From Lactiplantibacillus brownii (lineage in GTDB: Bacteria > Bacillota > Bacilli > Lactobacillales > Lactobacillaceae): a stretch of DNA of 64,000 bases. Positions 47,182 to 56,010 of this stretch are shown piece after piece (position 1 is the stretch's first letter; the number at the start of each line of letters is the position of its first letter). The stretch covers positions 1,302,001-1,366,000 of the forward strand of contig NZ_JAVCWF010000001.1 of NCBI RefSeq assembly GCF_031085375.1, written 5' to 3'. The notes under the pieces were generated by a model, which was not told the origin of the DNA, made no database searches, and was given only the letters and a program-made list of their open reading frames with translations. Both the position numbers and the translations under genes were made by a program.

Positions 47182-47361
47182 ATGGCTGTACCTAAGAGAA
47201 GAACATCAAAGATGCGTAAACGCAACCGTCGTGGTCATATTAAATTGGCTACGCCTAATTTGGCACCATGCCCAAATTGTGGTGAATTACGTGTATCTCA
47301 CCGTGTCTGCCCTAGTTGTGGATATTACAACGGTAAAGAAGTCGTTAAAGTAAACAACTAA
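47182..47361 (+). CDS. rpmF: Ribosomal protein L32 (bL32), zinc-binding form
   Basis: 59 residues with the start [18 protein letters not shown] and two CxxC pairs, CPNCGE and CPSCGY, forming the zinc ribbon, so this is the zinc-containing paralogue. It is a part of the large subunit. The ATG at 47182 follows AAGGAGGTG; a TTG codon lies just before. A compact terminator follows. Confidence 0.97.
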   Translation: MAVPKRRTSKMRKRNRRGHIKLATPNLAPCPNCGELRVSHRVCPSCGYYNGKEVVKVNN

Positions 47362-47431
47362 TTTGATTTAGTTGATGAAAAGGCGCATCGCGGCCATGGC
47401 GCATGCTAATTTTCTTTACAAACGATTGTCA

Positions 47432-47458
47432 AAACTCGCTTCGGCGAGTTTTTTTGTG
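47432..47458 (+). terminator. Terminator of yceD-rpmF
   Basis: AAACTCGC-TTCG-GCGAGTTT with a TTCG tetraloop is followed by a T-run. Confidence 0.9.
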
Positions 47459-47617
47459 TTTACAATTAAACTTTAGTTACGAATCATTTCACTCGTTAGG
47501 GGTAGACTGATGATTCCTTGAAGACCATTAGTTGTATTTGCCCCACACTTGGTCGTATGGTGGAGGTAATCGCTAGCAGTCTTAGTGATAATGAGTTGAA
47601 ATAGGAGATTTGATAAT

Positions 47618-48559
47618 ATGACAAAAACGGCAAAGATCGTCTTAGGTGCTTGGGCCTGGGGTGACACAGATGATTACTTTGGTAATGGTTATGCGGCTGA
47701 TCACTTTGGTCCCGTTTACGCTGAAGCAATCAAACAAGGCTTGAACTTCTGGGACACAGCTTACGCCTACAGTAAGGGTAATTCTGAGACTATTCTTGGG
47801 AATCTGATGAAAGATACCCCTCGTCAGGATTTGGTCATTTCAACGAAGTTTACGCCGCAATTAGCGGATGATGGCGCGCACCCAGTTCAAGATATGTTTA
47901 AAGGGAGCACCCAGCGCTTAGGAACCGATTATTTTGATTATTATTGGATTCATAATGATGATGATGTTGAAAAATGGACGCCACAATTGATTCCGTTATT
48001 ACAAAGTGGTCAAATCAAACACATCGGGATTTCTAATCACACGTTACCTGAAATTAAACGAGTTCAAGCCATTCTGGGTGCCGCTGGTTTCAAGTTAGAT
48101 GCTGTCCAGAACCATTTGAGCCTATTGGATCGGACTTCAGAACAAGCCGGAATCTTGGATTATTGTCATCAAAATGACATTAAGTTCTTTGCTTATATGG
48201 TGCTAGAACAAGGGGCCTTGACGGGTAAATATACCGTTGATCATCCTTTCCCAGCAACTAGTGCGCGTGGGAAAGTTTATAACCCACAGTTACCACAACT
48301 AACGGCCTTAATTGAAACGTTGACCAAAGTTGGTGCACCGCATCAATTATCGGCCGCACAAACTGCGATGGCTTGGGCCCTAGCAAAGGGCACCATCCCA
48401 ATTATTGGGGTTACCAAGGTCAAGCAAGTGGCTGAAGCGGCCCAAGTTGCGGCGACAGCGTTAAGCGCTGAAGAAGTAAAAACGTTGGAAACTGCCGCAG
48501 CTAAAACGACTGCGGATACGATTGGTTTTTGGGAACAAGACATGCGAAAAGATCACTAA
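47618..48559 (+). CDS. Aldo/keto reductase (second copy)
   Basis: 313 residues with the AKR tetrad: Asp and Tyr in FWDTAYAYSKG, Lys in VISTKFTPQ, and His in YYWIHNDDD. IIGVTKVKQVAEAAQ forms the cofactor-phosphate region. It is only distantly similar to the reductase at 18.2 kb. The ATG follows AGGAG at 47604-47608. It is monocistronic, with a weak terminator after it. The substrate is unknown. Confidence 0.88.
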   Translation: MTKTAKIVLGAWAWGDTDDYFGNGYAADHFGPVYAEAIKQGLNFWDTAYAYSKGNSETILGNLMKDTPRQDLVISTKFTPQLADDGAHPVQDMFKGSTQRLGTDYFDYYWIHNDDDVEKWTPQLIPLLQSGQIKHIGISNHTLPEIKRVQAILGAAGFKLDAVQNHLSLLDRTSEQAGILDYCHQNDIKFFAYMVLEQGALTGKYTVDHPFPATSARGKVYNPQLPQLTALIETLTKVGAPHQLSAAQTAMAWALAKGTIPIIGVTKVKQVAEAAQVAATALSAEEVKTLETAAAKTTADTIGFWEQDMRKDH

Positions 48560-48579
48560 TTGTGTTAGATGAAGGTTGA

Positions 48580-48625
48580 CTGCCGCACTTAAATTGGGTT
48601 GGGCCTAATTTAAATGCGGCTTTTA
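48580..48625 (+). terminator. Terminator of the second aldo/keto reductase
   Basis: TGCCGCA-TTAAATT and AATTTAA-TGCGGC pair around a G-rich loop, followed by TTTTAGG. The T-tract is short. Confidence 0.7.
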
Positions 48626-48781
48626 GGGTCACTACGGGACTAATAATCGAATTATGAAAATTAATTTCTTTTAACATGAAAAAATATGAAATTATTTGAG
48701 ATAATCAACGCAAATTGCTTTAAAACCGAAAGCGTTTTTGGTACGATAGTCACGTAGTAAAATTTGGGAGGCAAACAGATA

Positions 48782-50218
48782 ATGAGTAATGAAAAACCAC
48801 AAATTGGCGTCATTGGTATGGCTGTCATGGGTAAGAACTTGGCTTTGAATATTGAAAGCCGCGGTTACAAGGTTGCGATTTTTAACCGAACCGGTTCCAA
48901 AACGGAAAAGGTCGTTAAGGATCATTCAGATAAACAACTGGTCCCAAGTTACAAGATCGAAGACTTCGTGGCTTCACTTGAAACCCCTCGTCGGATTATC
49001 ATGATGGTCAAGGCTGGGAAGCCAACTGACATGGTGATCGATGAATTATTACCATTACTTGATAAGGGCGATGTGTTGATTGATGGTGGGAACACTAACT
49101 TCAACGATACGATGGCTCGTAATGCACGTTTAGACAAGTCTGGCATTAACTTTATTGGTATGGGTGTTTCCGGCGGTGAATTAGGTGCCTTACAAGGCCC
49201 ATCATTGATGCCCGGTGGTCAAAAGGAAGCTTATGACTTAGTTGAACCAATCTTGAAGAAGATTGCTGCTAAGGCACCTCAAGACGGCGAACCATGTGTC
49301 ACTTACATTGGTGAAAATGGTGCCGGTCACTATGTCAAGATGGTCCACAACGGGATCGAATATGGTGATGAAGAGTTAATCGACGAAAGTTACAACATTA
49401 TGCGTAATGTGGCTGGCTTATCGGTTGATGACATGTCCAAAGTCTTTACAGACTGGAATAAGGGCGAATTGAGCAGTTACCTTGTTGAAATTACCGCTGA
49501 CATTTTGTCACGTAAAGACGATTTGGGCGATGATAAAACTAAGCCAATCGTTGACATGATCTTAGACCGTGGGAACAACAAGGGGACTGGTAAGTGGAGT
49601 TCAGAAGATGCTTTGAACGTTCAAGTGCCACAATCTGTCATTACTGAAGCGGTCTATGCGCGTTACATTTCTATGATGAAAGACGAACGGGTCGCTGCTT
49701 CTAAGAAGTTGGCTGGTCCTAAGAATGAAGTTAAATTGCCTGATAAGGAAGAATTGGTCGAAAAAATTCGCCAAGCCTTATACTTCAGCAAAATCATGAG
49801 TTATGCCCAAGGTTTTGAACAATTACGCTTTGCTGCTAAACATTACGGCTGGGATTTGAAGTATGGTGAATTAGCACAGATCTGGCGTGCTGGCTGTATC
49901 ATCCGGGCACAATTCTTACAAAACATTACTAATGCCTTTGATAAGAAGCCTGATCTGAACAACTTATTGATGGACGATTACTTTGCAGATATCGCTGCTA
50001 AGTATCAACAATCAACTCGTGACGTTTTAAGCTTGGCTATCCAAGCTGGCGTCCCAGTACCATCATTTAGCGCTGCTTTGTCTTACTACGATTCATACCG
50101 TGCAGAAGTCTTACCTGCAAACTTATTACAAGCGCAACGGGATTACTTTGGTGCTCATACCTATGAACGGACTGACCGTGAAGGGTTGTACCACTACACT
50201 TGGTATAAAGAACAATAA
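48782..50218 (+). CDS. gnd: 6-phosphogluconate dehydrogenase (decarboxylating)
   Basis: About 478 residues. It converts 6-phosphogluconate to ribulose-5-phosphate and CO2 with NADP. The N-terminal Rossmann motif is [17 protein letters not shown], with [10 protein letters not shown] for [26 protein letters not shown] and the catalytic region [20 protein letters not shown] are complete. The start is the ATG at 48782 after GGGAGG; an ORF extending to 48764 lacks a site. In heterofermenters this enzyme feeds the phosphoketolase route. It has its own terminator. Confidence 0.97.
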   Translation: MSNEKPQIGVIGMAVMGKNLALNIESRGYKVAIFNRTGSKTEKVVKDHSDKQLVPSYKIEDFVASLETPRRIIMMVKAGKPTDMVIDELLPLLDKGDVLIDGGNTNFNDTMARNARLDKSGINFIGMGVSGGELGALQGPSLMPGGQKEAYDLVEPILKKIAAKAPQDGEPCVTYIGENGAGHYVKMVHNGIEYGDEELIDESYNIMRNVAGLSVDDMSKVFTDWNKGELSSYLVEITADILSRKDDLGDDKTKPIVDMILDRGNNKGTGKWSSEDALNVQVPQSVITEAVYARYISMMKDERVAASKKLAGPKNEVKLPDKEELVEKIRQALYFSKIMSYAQGFEQLRFAAKHYGWDLKYGELAQIWRAGCIIRAQFLQNITNAFDKKPDLNNLLMDDYFADIAAKYQQSTRDVLSLAIQAGVPVPSFSAALSYYDSYRAEVLPANLLQAQRDYFGAHTYERTDREGLYHYTWYKEQ

Positions 50219-50238
50219 AAATTAAAACCTTAATGCGT

Positions 50239-50278
50239 GATGACGCTCAACCTGTTTTTCGGGGTTGAGCGTCTTTTT
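50239..50278 (+). terminator. Terminator of gnd
   Basis: GACGCTCAACC and GGTTGAGCGTC pair perfectly (11 bp) and are followed by TTTTTG. Confidence 0.9.
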
Positions 50279-50291
50279 GTGTGGCGTCAAA

Positions 50292-50332
50292 CAAAAAACT
50301 CGCTAATTAGTGTTGACTAATTGCGAGTTTAA
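50292..50332 (-). terminator. Terminator of the 102-residue protein (minus strand)
   Basis: AAACTCGC-AATTAGT and ACTAATT-GCGAGTTT form a long stem with a T-run on the minus strand. Confidence 0.82.
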
Positions 50333-50351
50333 CGAGCTTAAATTAACTTAT

Positions 50352-50660
50352 TTACCATAATGGGCTTAAAAATGCAGCTGCTGCGACGCCCCAATAATAT
50401 TCAGAAGTACGCGCAGTTTGTTGATATAATGTGTTTAAAGACTTAATTGGTTGATGCATATGTTGCCGAATACCACTTAAAGCCACCGCATTGACGCGAG
50501 TGGCAGTGAGTAAATAATTTTCGTGCTTGGCTAGTTCTTGTGCACAAGCTAGTAATTTTGCCGCTAAAGCTTTATCAGCTGCGACTGCTGGATCATTATA
50601 GGCGACACTAATTTCTTGGAGTAGACGCTCTGCTTTCGGATTTTTTAACATGTCACTCAT
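50352..50660 (-). CDS. Small helical protein, possibly bacteriocin-immunity-like
   Basis: 102 residues, predicted all-helical. Sections such as ERLLQEISVAYNDPAVAADK, LAAKLLACAQELAKHENY and HQPIKSLNTLYQQ resemble the four-helix enterocin-A immunity family in length and in the pattern of its helices and NDP turn. The C-terminus adds a hydrophobic stretch (YYWGVAAAAFLSPLW) not usual for it. No bacteriocin gene or leader peptide is seen nearby. GGAG precedes the ATG on the minus strand. This is a suggestion from pattern, not an established identity. Confidence 0.6.
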   Translation of the reverse strand: MSDMLKNPKAERLLQEISVAYNDPAVAADKALAAKLLACAQELAKHENYLLTATRVNAVALSGIRQHMHQPIKSLNTLYQQTARTSEYYWGVAAAAFLSPLW

Positions 50661-50721
50661 CTCCTAATAGCTTAATTATAGCACCTTAACCAACGTGACT
50701 AGTCGCACAGAACTGAGAATT

Positions 50722-50750
50722 TTGTCACGAACATTTGTTTGCGTTATAAT
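50722..50750 (+). promoter_or_regulatory. Sigma-A promoter of rarA
   Basis: TTGTCA (50722-50727) and TATAAT (50745-50750) have a 17-base spacer, 31 bases before the TTG start. Confidence 0.8.
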
Positions 50751-50781
50751 TGTTGTAATGACTTAATCGGAGGTGTTGGCA

Positions 50782-52125
50782 TTGCGCCAAGAATCATTAT
50801 TTAATCCTGAGCACGCGGCTAGTAGTCCCTTAGCTTATCGTGTGCGACCAACCACTTTAGATGGTTTTAAAGGGCAGGAGCATTTACTGGGACCGGGCAA
50901 AATGTTACGCCAACTCATCGCAGAAGATCAGTTGCCATCATTGATCTTTTGGGGACCACCCGGTGTTGGTAAAACGACATTGGCGGAAATTATCGCGCAG
51001 CAGACCAAGTCGCATTTTATCACATTTAGTGCGGTGACTAGCGGCATCAAGGAAATTCGAAAAATTATGGATGAAGCTGAAGCCAATCGCGATTTCGGCG
51101 AGAAGACCCTAGTTTTTATTGATGAAATTCACCGATTCAATAAAGCCCAGCAAGATGCTTTCTTGCCATATGTTGAGCGGGGGAGTATCACGCTGATTGG
51201 GGCGACTACTGAAAATCCATCCTTTGAGATCAATGCTGCCTTACTTTCGCGATGCAAGGTGTTGGTCCTTAAAGAATTAACAACTGAGGCATTGAAACAA
51301 GTTTTGCAAGCCGCCCTAGACAATCCAAATGGTTTCCAAAAGTTAACGATTAAGAAACAGCCGGATACGCTGGAATTGATTGCTGAGTTTGCGAATGGGG
51401 ATGCCCGAGTGGCGTTGAATACGCTTGAGATGGCAGTCCTAAATGGTGAACGTGAGGGACAAACTGTGACGGTCACTGCCGCAGGACTCCATCAGCTTAT
51501 TAATACAAAATCATTACGCTATGATAAAAATGGTGAAGAACATTATAATTTGATTTCAGCATTGCACAAATCTATGCGTAATAGTGATGTCGACGCGGCA
51601 ATCTATTGGTTGATGCGGATGCTAGCTGGCGGGGAAGACCCCTTATACATTGCGCGGCGCTTGATTCGTTTTGCGAGTGAAGATATCGGTTTAGCTGACC
51701 GGCAAGCATTGCCATTGACGGTGGCAGTATTTCAAGCCTGCCAACTGATTGGCATGCCAGAATGCGATGTAAATTTGACAGAAGCAGTGACCTACTTGGC
51801 TTTAGCACCGAAATCAAACGCGCTGTACGCTGCCAAGTCTGCGGCACAGGCAGATGTCAAAGCCAAGGGAAATTTGCCAGTACCGTTACAGATTCGGAAT
51901 GCACCGACGAAATTAATGAAAGAATTGGGTTATGGCGACCACTATCAGTATGCCCATGATACAGCGGCCAAATTAACGTCGATGACCACGATGCCGCCGG
52001 AACTTCAAGGCCAGACTTATTATGAACCAACGAATCAAGGTCAAGAGAAAGCTTGGCAACAGCGCTTAGCGGCTATCAAAAATTGGCATCGTGAACATCC
52101 ACAGTCGGATGAGTCGTCATCGTAG
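50782..52125 (+). CDS. rarA: Replication-associated recombination ATPase RarA/MgsA
   Basis: About 447 residues. This AAA+ clamp-loader-like ATPase works at stalled forks. Walker A is GPPGVGKTTL, Walker B VFIDEIHRFNKAQQD, sensor 1 IGATTENPSF and the Arg finger SRCKV. The C-terminal tetramerisation part holds SLRYDKNGEEHYNLISALHKS and a PLYIARRLIRFASEDIG segment. I prefer the TTG at 50782 as start, because GGAGG lies 8 bases ahead; the GTG at 50773 is inside that site. It is preceded by a good promoter. Confidence 0.95.
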   Translation: MRQESLFNPEHAASSPLAYRVRPTTLDGFKGQEHLLGPGKMLRQLIAEDQLPSLIFWGPPGVGKTTLAEIIAQQTKSHFITFSAVTSGIKEIRKIMDEAEANRDFGEKTLVFIDEIHRFNKAQQDAFLPYVERGSITLIGATTENPSFEINAALLSRCKVLVLKELTTEALKQVLQAALDNPNGFQKLTIKKQPDTLELIAEFANGDARVALNTLEMAVLNGEREGQTVTVTAAGLHQLINTKSLRYDKNGEEHYNLISALHKSMRNSDVDAAIYWLMRMLAGGEDPLYIARRLIRFASEDIGLADRQALPLTVAVFQACQLIGMPECDVNLTEAVTYLALAPKSNALYAAKSAAQADVKAKGNLPVPLQIRNAPTKLMKELGYGDHYQYAHDTAAKLTSMTTMPPELQGQTYYEPTNQGQEKAWQQRLAAIKNWHREHPQSDESSS

Positions 52126-52227
52126 GTCACACCGAACTTCAAAATTGCAATTAAACGTCAACCGGTTAAAATGAGAACTGCATGAAGGCTTGGCAAAATT
52201 TCAGGTGTAGGAAATTTACCGTATTCA

Positions 52228-52253
52228 TGGTAAAATAACATGTTGTACATGTT
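52228..52253 (+). promoter_or_regulatory. Extended -10 promoter and dyad upstream of the two-component system
   Basis: TGG-TAAAAT (52228-52236) is an extended -10 element. An inverted repeat AACATG-TTGTA-CATGTT (52237-52253) follows at the expected transcription start, and may be an operator. Confidence 0.45.
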
Positions 52254-52330
52254 TGTTGAGAATCCTTCTCATTAAACACGGCGTCGCACGATTGTTAGAT
52301 AAGTTGAATATTAGGAGTGACTAAAAGTAA

Positions 52331-53017
52331 ATGAGTCGAATATTAATTATTGAGGATGAAAAAAATCTCGCTCGGTTTGTCGAACTGGAATTAAAGCATG
52401 AAGGTTACGACATTCAGGTTGAGTACAATGGCCGCAAAGGATTGGACGCAGCATTAGGTGAAGACTTTGATGCCATCCTTTTAGACTTAATGTTACCCGA
52501 ATTAAACGGGCTAGAAGTTTGTCGGCGGGTGCGGGAAGTTAAAAACACCCCAATTATCATGATGACCGCACGTGACTCCGTTATTGATCGCGTTTCCGGC
52601 TTAGATCATGGGGCCGATGATTATATCGTTAAGCCATTTGCCATTGAAGAATTGTTGGCACGCTTACGGGCGTTATTACGGCGGATCGACTTGGAAAGTG
52701 AACAACAAAACACTAAGCAAACAACGGTGACCTATAAAGATTTAACGATTGAAAAGGAAAACTTAGTCGTTAAGCGTGGTGATGAAGTCATCAACTTGAC
52801 GAAGCGGGAATACGAATTATTATTAACCTTAATGGAAAATATTAATGTCGTTTTGGCTCGTGATGTCTTGTTAAATAAAGTTTGGGGTTATGAATCCGAA
52901 GTTGAAACCAATGTTGTCGATGTTTATATTCGTTACTTACGGAATAAAATCGATCGCCCTGGCGAAAAGAGTTACATCCAAACAGTTCGTGGGACTGGAT
53001 ACGTGATTCGGTCGTAA
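52331..53017 (+). CDS. OmpR/PhoB-family response regulator (ArlR-like)
   Basis: 228 residues. The receiver domain (1-120) has acidic E8-D9 in IIEDEKN, the phosphorylated D52 in LLDLMLPELNG, and the conserved Lys in VKPFAIEEL. A winged-helix DNA-binding domain (about 130-226) includes LTKREYELLLTL, NVVDVYIRYLRNKID and TVRGTGYVIR. It overlaps the kinase gene by one base (TAATG). The pair most resembles ArlRS/CsrRS-type systems, but signals and targets are unknown. The ATG follows AGGAGTGA. Confidence 0.93.
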   Translation: MSRILIIEDEKNLARFVELELKHEGYDIQVEYNGRKGLDAALGEDFDAILLDLMLPELNGLEVCRRVREVKNTPIIMMTARDSVIDRVSGLDHGADDYIVKPFAIEELLARLRALLRRIDLESEQQNTKQTTVTYKDLTIEKENLVVKRGDEVINLTKREYELLLTLMENINVVLARDVLLNKVWGYESEVETNVVDVYIRYLRNKIDRPGEKSYIQTVRGTGYVIRS

Positions 53018-54657
53018 TGACTGACGAAAATCAAACGAACACAACGCAACATAAACGTTGGTCGTTGAAATGGAAATGGGCGCTCGGGACCGCAATCGGA
53101 ACCGCGCTCATTTTTATTTGTTTTTCACTGCTGGTTTATAAGAGTTTCACGAACCTCTTAATCCGGCAAGAACAACGCGATGTTGCCAGTGCCGTGTCGA
53201 CGATTCAGCAGTCGTTGCGGACAGAATCAACCGGGCTGACTATCAAGTCGGTAGCCGCAAAACTGCAACCAGAAGCAAACGTTGAACCGGCCGATGGCAT
53301 GTCAGCCCGTAAGCAGGGCGCACTACAAACGAGGTTCTTTTCTGATTCAGAGTTGACGGCGTTATCGCGGACAAATTTAGCGGTAACGGTTTATGATCCG
53401 GAAGGTATTACACTCTACATTTCACGAAAAGATAGTCATGAATTTCAAAAAAGTTCGAGTCGCATGATTCAAACGGTCGGACGTGGCCATGACTCAGAAT
53501 TAGTGGGACGTGCACCAATCCATGCAGCGGGCAGCCACAAGTTAATCGGTTATGCGCAAGTCACAGACAGTTTGGCTGATTATCACAATACGACGCACAA
53601 TTTAATGTGGATCTTTATTGTGATGACGTTGATTGCCATTTTTGGGGCCACGTTGTTAGGTTACTTCTTAGCTGCCTTTTTATTACGGCCAATGAGAAAG
53701 ATCACGAAGACCATCAACGCGGTCAATGCCGATCCTCAAACAGATTCACGAGTACCAGACTTGAATCGTAACGATGAATTATCTGATTTAGCCGTGCTAT
53801 TTAATGACATGCTGGATCAAATGCAGCGCTATATTACGCAGCAGCAGCAATTTGTTGAAGATGTTTCACATGAATTACGGACACCGGTTGCCATTATTCA
53901 AGGACATATGGAACTCTTGAATCGCTGGGGCAAGGATGATCCTAAGGTATTGGCTGAATCCTTATCAGCGAGTTTATCCGAAACTCAACGGATGCAAAGC
54001 TTGGTCCAAGAGATGCTTGATCTATCGCGGGCAGAACAGTTGGAAATCAACTTTAGTCATGAAACGACGGATGTCCAAAAATTGGTCACCCAGGCGTTCA
54101 ATGACTTCAAGATGATTCATCCTGACTTCACGTTTACCTTTGACGATGATGTGAAGCAGCCAGTTTATGCGCAGATCTATCGGAATCATTTGGAACAAAT
54201 CCTGATTATTTTACTGGACAATGCGGTGAAATATTCCACGAAACGCAAAGAAATTCATTTATCGTTATCAACAGACATTCGTTATATTGAAGTTGCGGTC
54301 CAAGATTTCGGTGAAGGTATTTCAAAAGACAACCTTGATCGGGTTTTCAACCGGTTCTATCGGGTGGATAAGGCTCGTAGCCGTGATAAGGGGGGCAATG
54401 GCCTCGGTTTATCAATTGCCCAACGATTAGTTGAAGGCTACCATGGTCGGATTAGTGTGGAGTCAGTTGTCGGGCAGGGGTCGATTTTTCGATTCCATTT
54501 ACCAATTTTAAAAGATCCTCAGTTGTTGGCTAAGGCGGAAGCCGACACGGATGCCGTTGAAAAGATTGCCAAGTCAGAACGACCAGCTGGAATTCGTCCC
54601 GCAGTCACTGACAAAGATGAGCCACCACTGGATGATCATGAACATGATGCGAAATAG
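53017..54657 (+). CDS. Membrane sensor histidine kinase, partner of the OmpR-type regulator
   Basis: 546 residues. Topology: basic cytoplasmic start, TM1 (about 27-50), an extracellular sensor of about 145 residues, TM2 (about 197-220), HAMP, dimerisation domain and ATPase. Catalytic marks are SHELRTP (phospho-His near 285), NAVKYST (N box), DFGEGI (G1), FNRFYR (F box) and GGNGLGLSIA (G2). The C-terminal 60 residues are an acidic, variable extension. It is translated with the regulator through a one-base overlap. ArlS-like by architecture; the stimulus is unknown. Confidence 0.93.
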   Translation: MTDENQTNTTQHKRWSLKWKWALGTAIGTALIFICFSLLVYKSFTNLLIRQEQRDVASAVSTIQQSLRTESTGLTIKSVAAKLQPEANVEPADGMSARKQGALQTRFFSDSELTALSRTNLAVTVYDPEGITLYISRKDSHEFQKSSSRMIQTVGRGHDSELVGRAPIHAAGSHKLIGYAQVTDSLADYHNTTHNLMWIFIVMTLIAIFGATLLGYFLAAFLLRPMRKITKTINAVNADPQTDSRVPDLNRNDELSDLAVLFNDMLDQMQRYITQQQQFVEDVSHELRTPVAIIQGHMELLNRWGKDDPKVLAESLSASLSETQRMQSLVQEMLDLSRAEQLEINFSHETTDVQKLVTQAFNDFKMIHPDFTFTFDDDVKQPVYAQIYRNHLEQILIILLDNAVKYSTKRKEIHLSLSTDIRYIEVAVQDFGEGISKDNLDRVFNRFYRVDKARSRDKGGNGLGLSIAQRLVEGYHGRISVESVVGQGSIFRFHLPILKDPQLLAKAEADTDAVEKIAKSERPAGIRPAVTDKDEPPLDDHEHDAK

Positions 54658-54663
54658 TGCCAT

Positions 54664-54701
54664 TAAAGTGCTTGGAATGAAATTTCCAGGCACTTTTTTT
54701 T
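54664..54701 (+). terminator. Terminator of the two-component operon
   Basis: AAGTGCTTGGAA and TTTCCAGGCACTT pair across a short loop and are followed by eight T residues. Confidence 0.9.
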
Positions 54702-54855
54702 GGTCGACTATTAATCAGCAACCAGCCAGGCGAGAACCTGGTCCCAACTGATGAATGGCTTTGTTTGTTCAAATAAAATCACTTGAAACGGTTTTCACAA
54801 ATAAGAAAGACTGTTATAGTGGAATAGCAATCATTTTATTTGGGGGGCGTAACAG

Positions 54856-55821
54856 TTGTCTAACGAAACAACTTATCGGCCAATGACTTTCAAGATATTC
54901 TTGCAATTCATTCGGCTGAATGCGAAAGCGGCCAGTGTCGTGCCGTATTTCATCGGAATTTTATTTTCAATTTATTATTTTCACGCCTTTAATTGGGTCA
55001 ATTCACTGATTTATTTAATTGCACAAGTTGCGATTGCGTTGTTTGTGACTGGCTTTAATAATGTTCAGGATTATTTTTTAGCGGTCGATCTCCATTATCG
55101 TGACACCTATAATATTATTGGACGGGAGCACTTATCACCAAAACGGTCCTTACATTTGGTATTAGGGATGTTAGCGACTGCCATTATTTTAGGCCTCGTC
55201 TTGGTCTTTAAAACGAATTTGCTATTATTATTCATGGGTGCTGCAGCGATTGGGGTTGCCATTTTCTACACGTATGGGCCAGTGCCGTTCTCCCGTTTTC
55301 CACTTGGAGAGTTATTATCAGGGACAGTTGAAGGCTTTGGGGTCTTTTTCCTTGCGGTTTACATGAATGTGGCGACGCCCGTTTTGATGGGCTTTACCTT
55401 TGACTGGCCTCAATTTGCGGTCGTTGGTAATCTGCAAAACATCTTGGTCATGATCTTGGTCGGTATGCCAAACATTTTCTTGGTTTCAAACATTATGTTA
55501 GCTGACAACATCTGTGATTTAGATCAAGATGTGCGCAACAAACGTTACACGGTGCCTTATTATATTGGCAAACCGCGGGCGTTGAAAACTTATGACACGC
55601 TAGCTTTATTAGCCTACGTGCCAGTGGTTGTGAGTGTGGCGTTACAACTATTACCGATTTATCAATTATTAGTTTTATTAGTCTTACCAAAAATTCTTAA
55701 GAATATTAAAGCCTTTAATGCGGTCCAAGTGAAGGAAACCACCTTTAATACTGCGCCTCAAAACTTGATGTTATTTCAAGGAATGCAGTTATTAGGGTTA
55801 ATTATCGGAATAATCTTTTAA
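54856..55821 (+). CDS. UbiA/MenA-family prenyltransferase
   Basis: 321 residues with about nine membrane helices. The two Asp-rich prenyl-diphosphate motifs are present: NNVQDYFLAVD (first, N in place of the first Asp) and DNICDLDQD (second). This places it with 1,4-dihydroxy-2-naphthoate polyprenyltransferases of menaquinone synthesis. No other men gene lies in the window. Lactobacilli of this group usually cannot make menaquinone alone and need exogenous quinone or precursor, so it may use imported DHNA. The start is TTG at 54856 after GGGGGG. It has its own terminator. Confidence 0.88.
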   Translation: MSNETTYRPMTFKIFLQFIRLNAKAASVVPYFIGILFSIYYFHAFNWVNSLIYLIAQVAIALFVTGFNNVQDYFLAVDLHYRDTYNIIGREHLSPKRSLHLVLGMLATAIILGLVLVFKTNLLLLFMGAAAIGVAIFYTYGPVPFSRFPLGELLSGTVEGFGVFFLAVYMNVATPVLMGFTFDWPQFAVVGNLQNILVMILVGMPNIFLVSNIMLADNICDLDQDVRNKRYTVPYYIGKPRALKTYDTLALLAYVPVVVSVALQLLPIYQLLVLLVLPKILKNIKAFNAVQVKETTFNTAPQNLMLFQGMQLLGLIIGIIF

Positions 55822-55827
55822 ATTGGA

Positions 55828-55854
55828 AGTGTCCAGAAATGGGCGCTTTTTTTG
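55828..55854 (+). terminator. Terminator of the prenyltransferase gene
   Basis: AGTGTCC pairs with GGGCGCT using two G-T pairs, followed by TTTTTT. Confidence 0.7.
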
Positions 55855-55892
55855 CGCGCTTTGTGTCGTAGTGTTCCTATTTTAAAAATAGG

Positions 55893-55936
55893 GTCATCTC
55901 CGTGGATCAGGACGTTCGCTGTGAGGCAGGCTTCAG
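55893..55936 (-). repeat. Remnant of the dispersed structured repeat
   Basis: TCATCTCCGTGGATCAGGA and CGTTCGCTGTGAGGCAGGC match, in reverse orientation, the right end of copies 2 and 3 (TCGTCTCCATGGACCAG; CGTTTGCTGTGAGGCAGAC). Only this 44-bp end is kept, between convergent genes. Confidence 0.7.
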
Positions 55937-55960
55937 GGTGATAGCGACAAAAATAGCACC

Positions 55961-56000
55961 AAAAAACGTCACCGGCCAAATTGGCAAGTGACGTTTTTTA
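55961..56000 (-). terminator. Terminator of yidC (minus strand)
   Basis: AAAAAACGTCAC and GTGACGTTTTTT pair perfectly around a 15-base loop. It may act in both directions. Confidence 0.85.
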
Positions 56001-56010
56001 GTGTTTTGAT

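Noticed and set aside
48728..48744. GAAAGCGTTTTTG before gnd as a catabolite-responsive element
   Set aside because: It has the central CG and A/T flanks, but both ends deviate from the consensus; too weak to list as a site.
54551..54751. A 66-residue frame overlapping the end of the histidine kinase gene
   Set aside because: It runs through the terminator and has no ribosome site.
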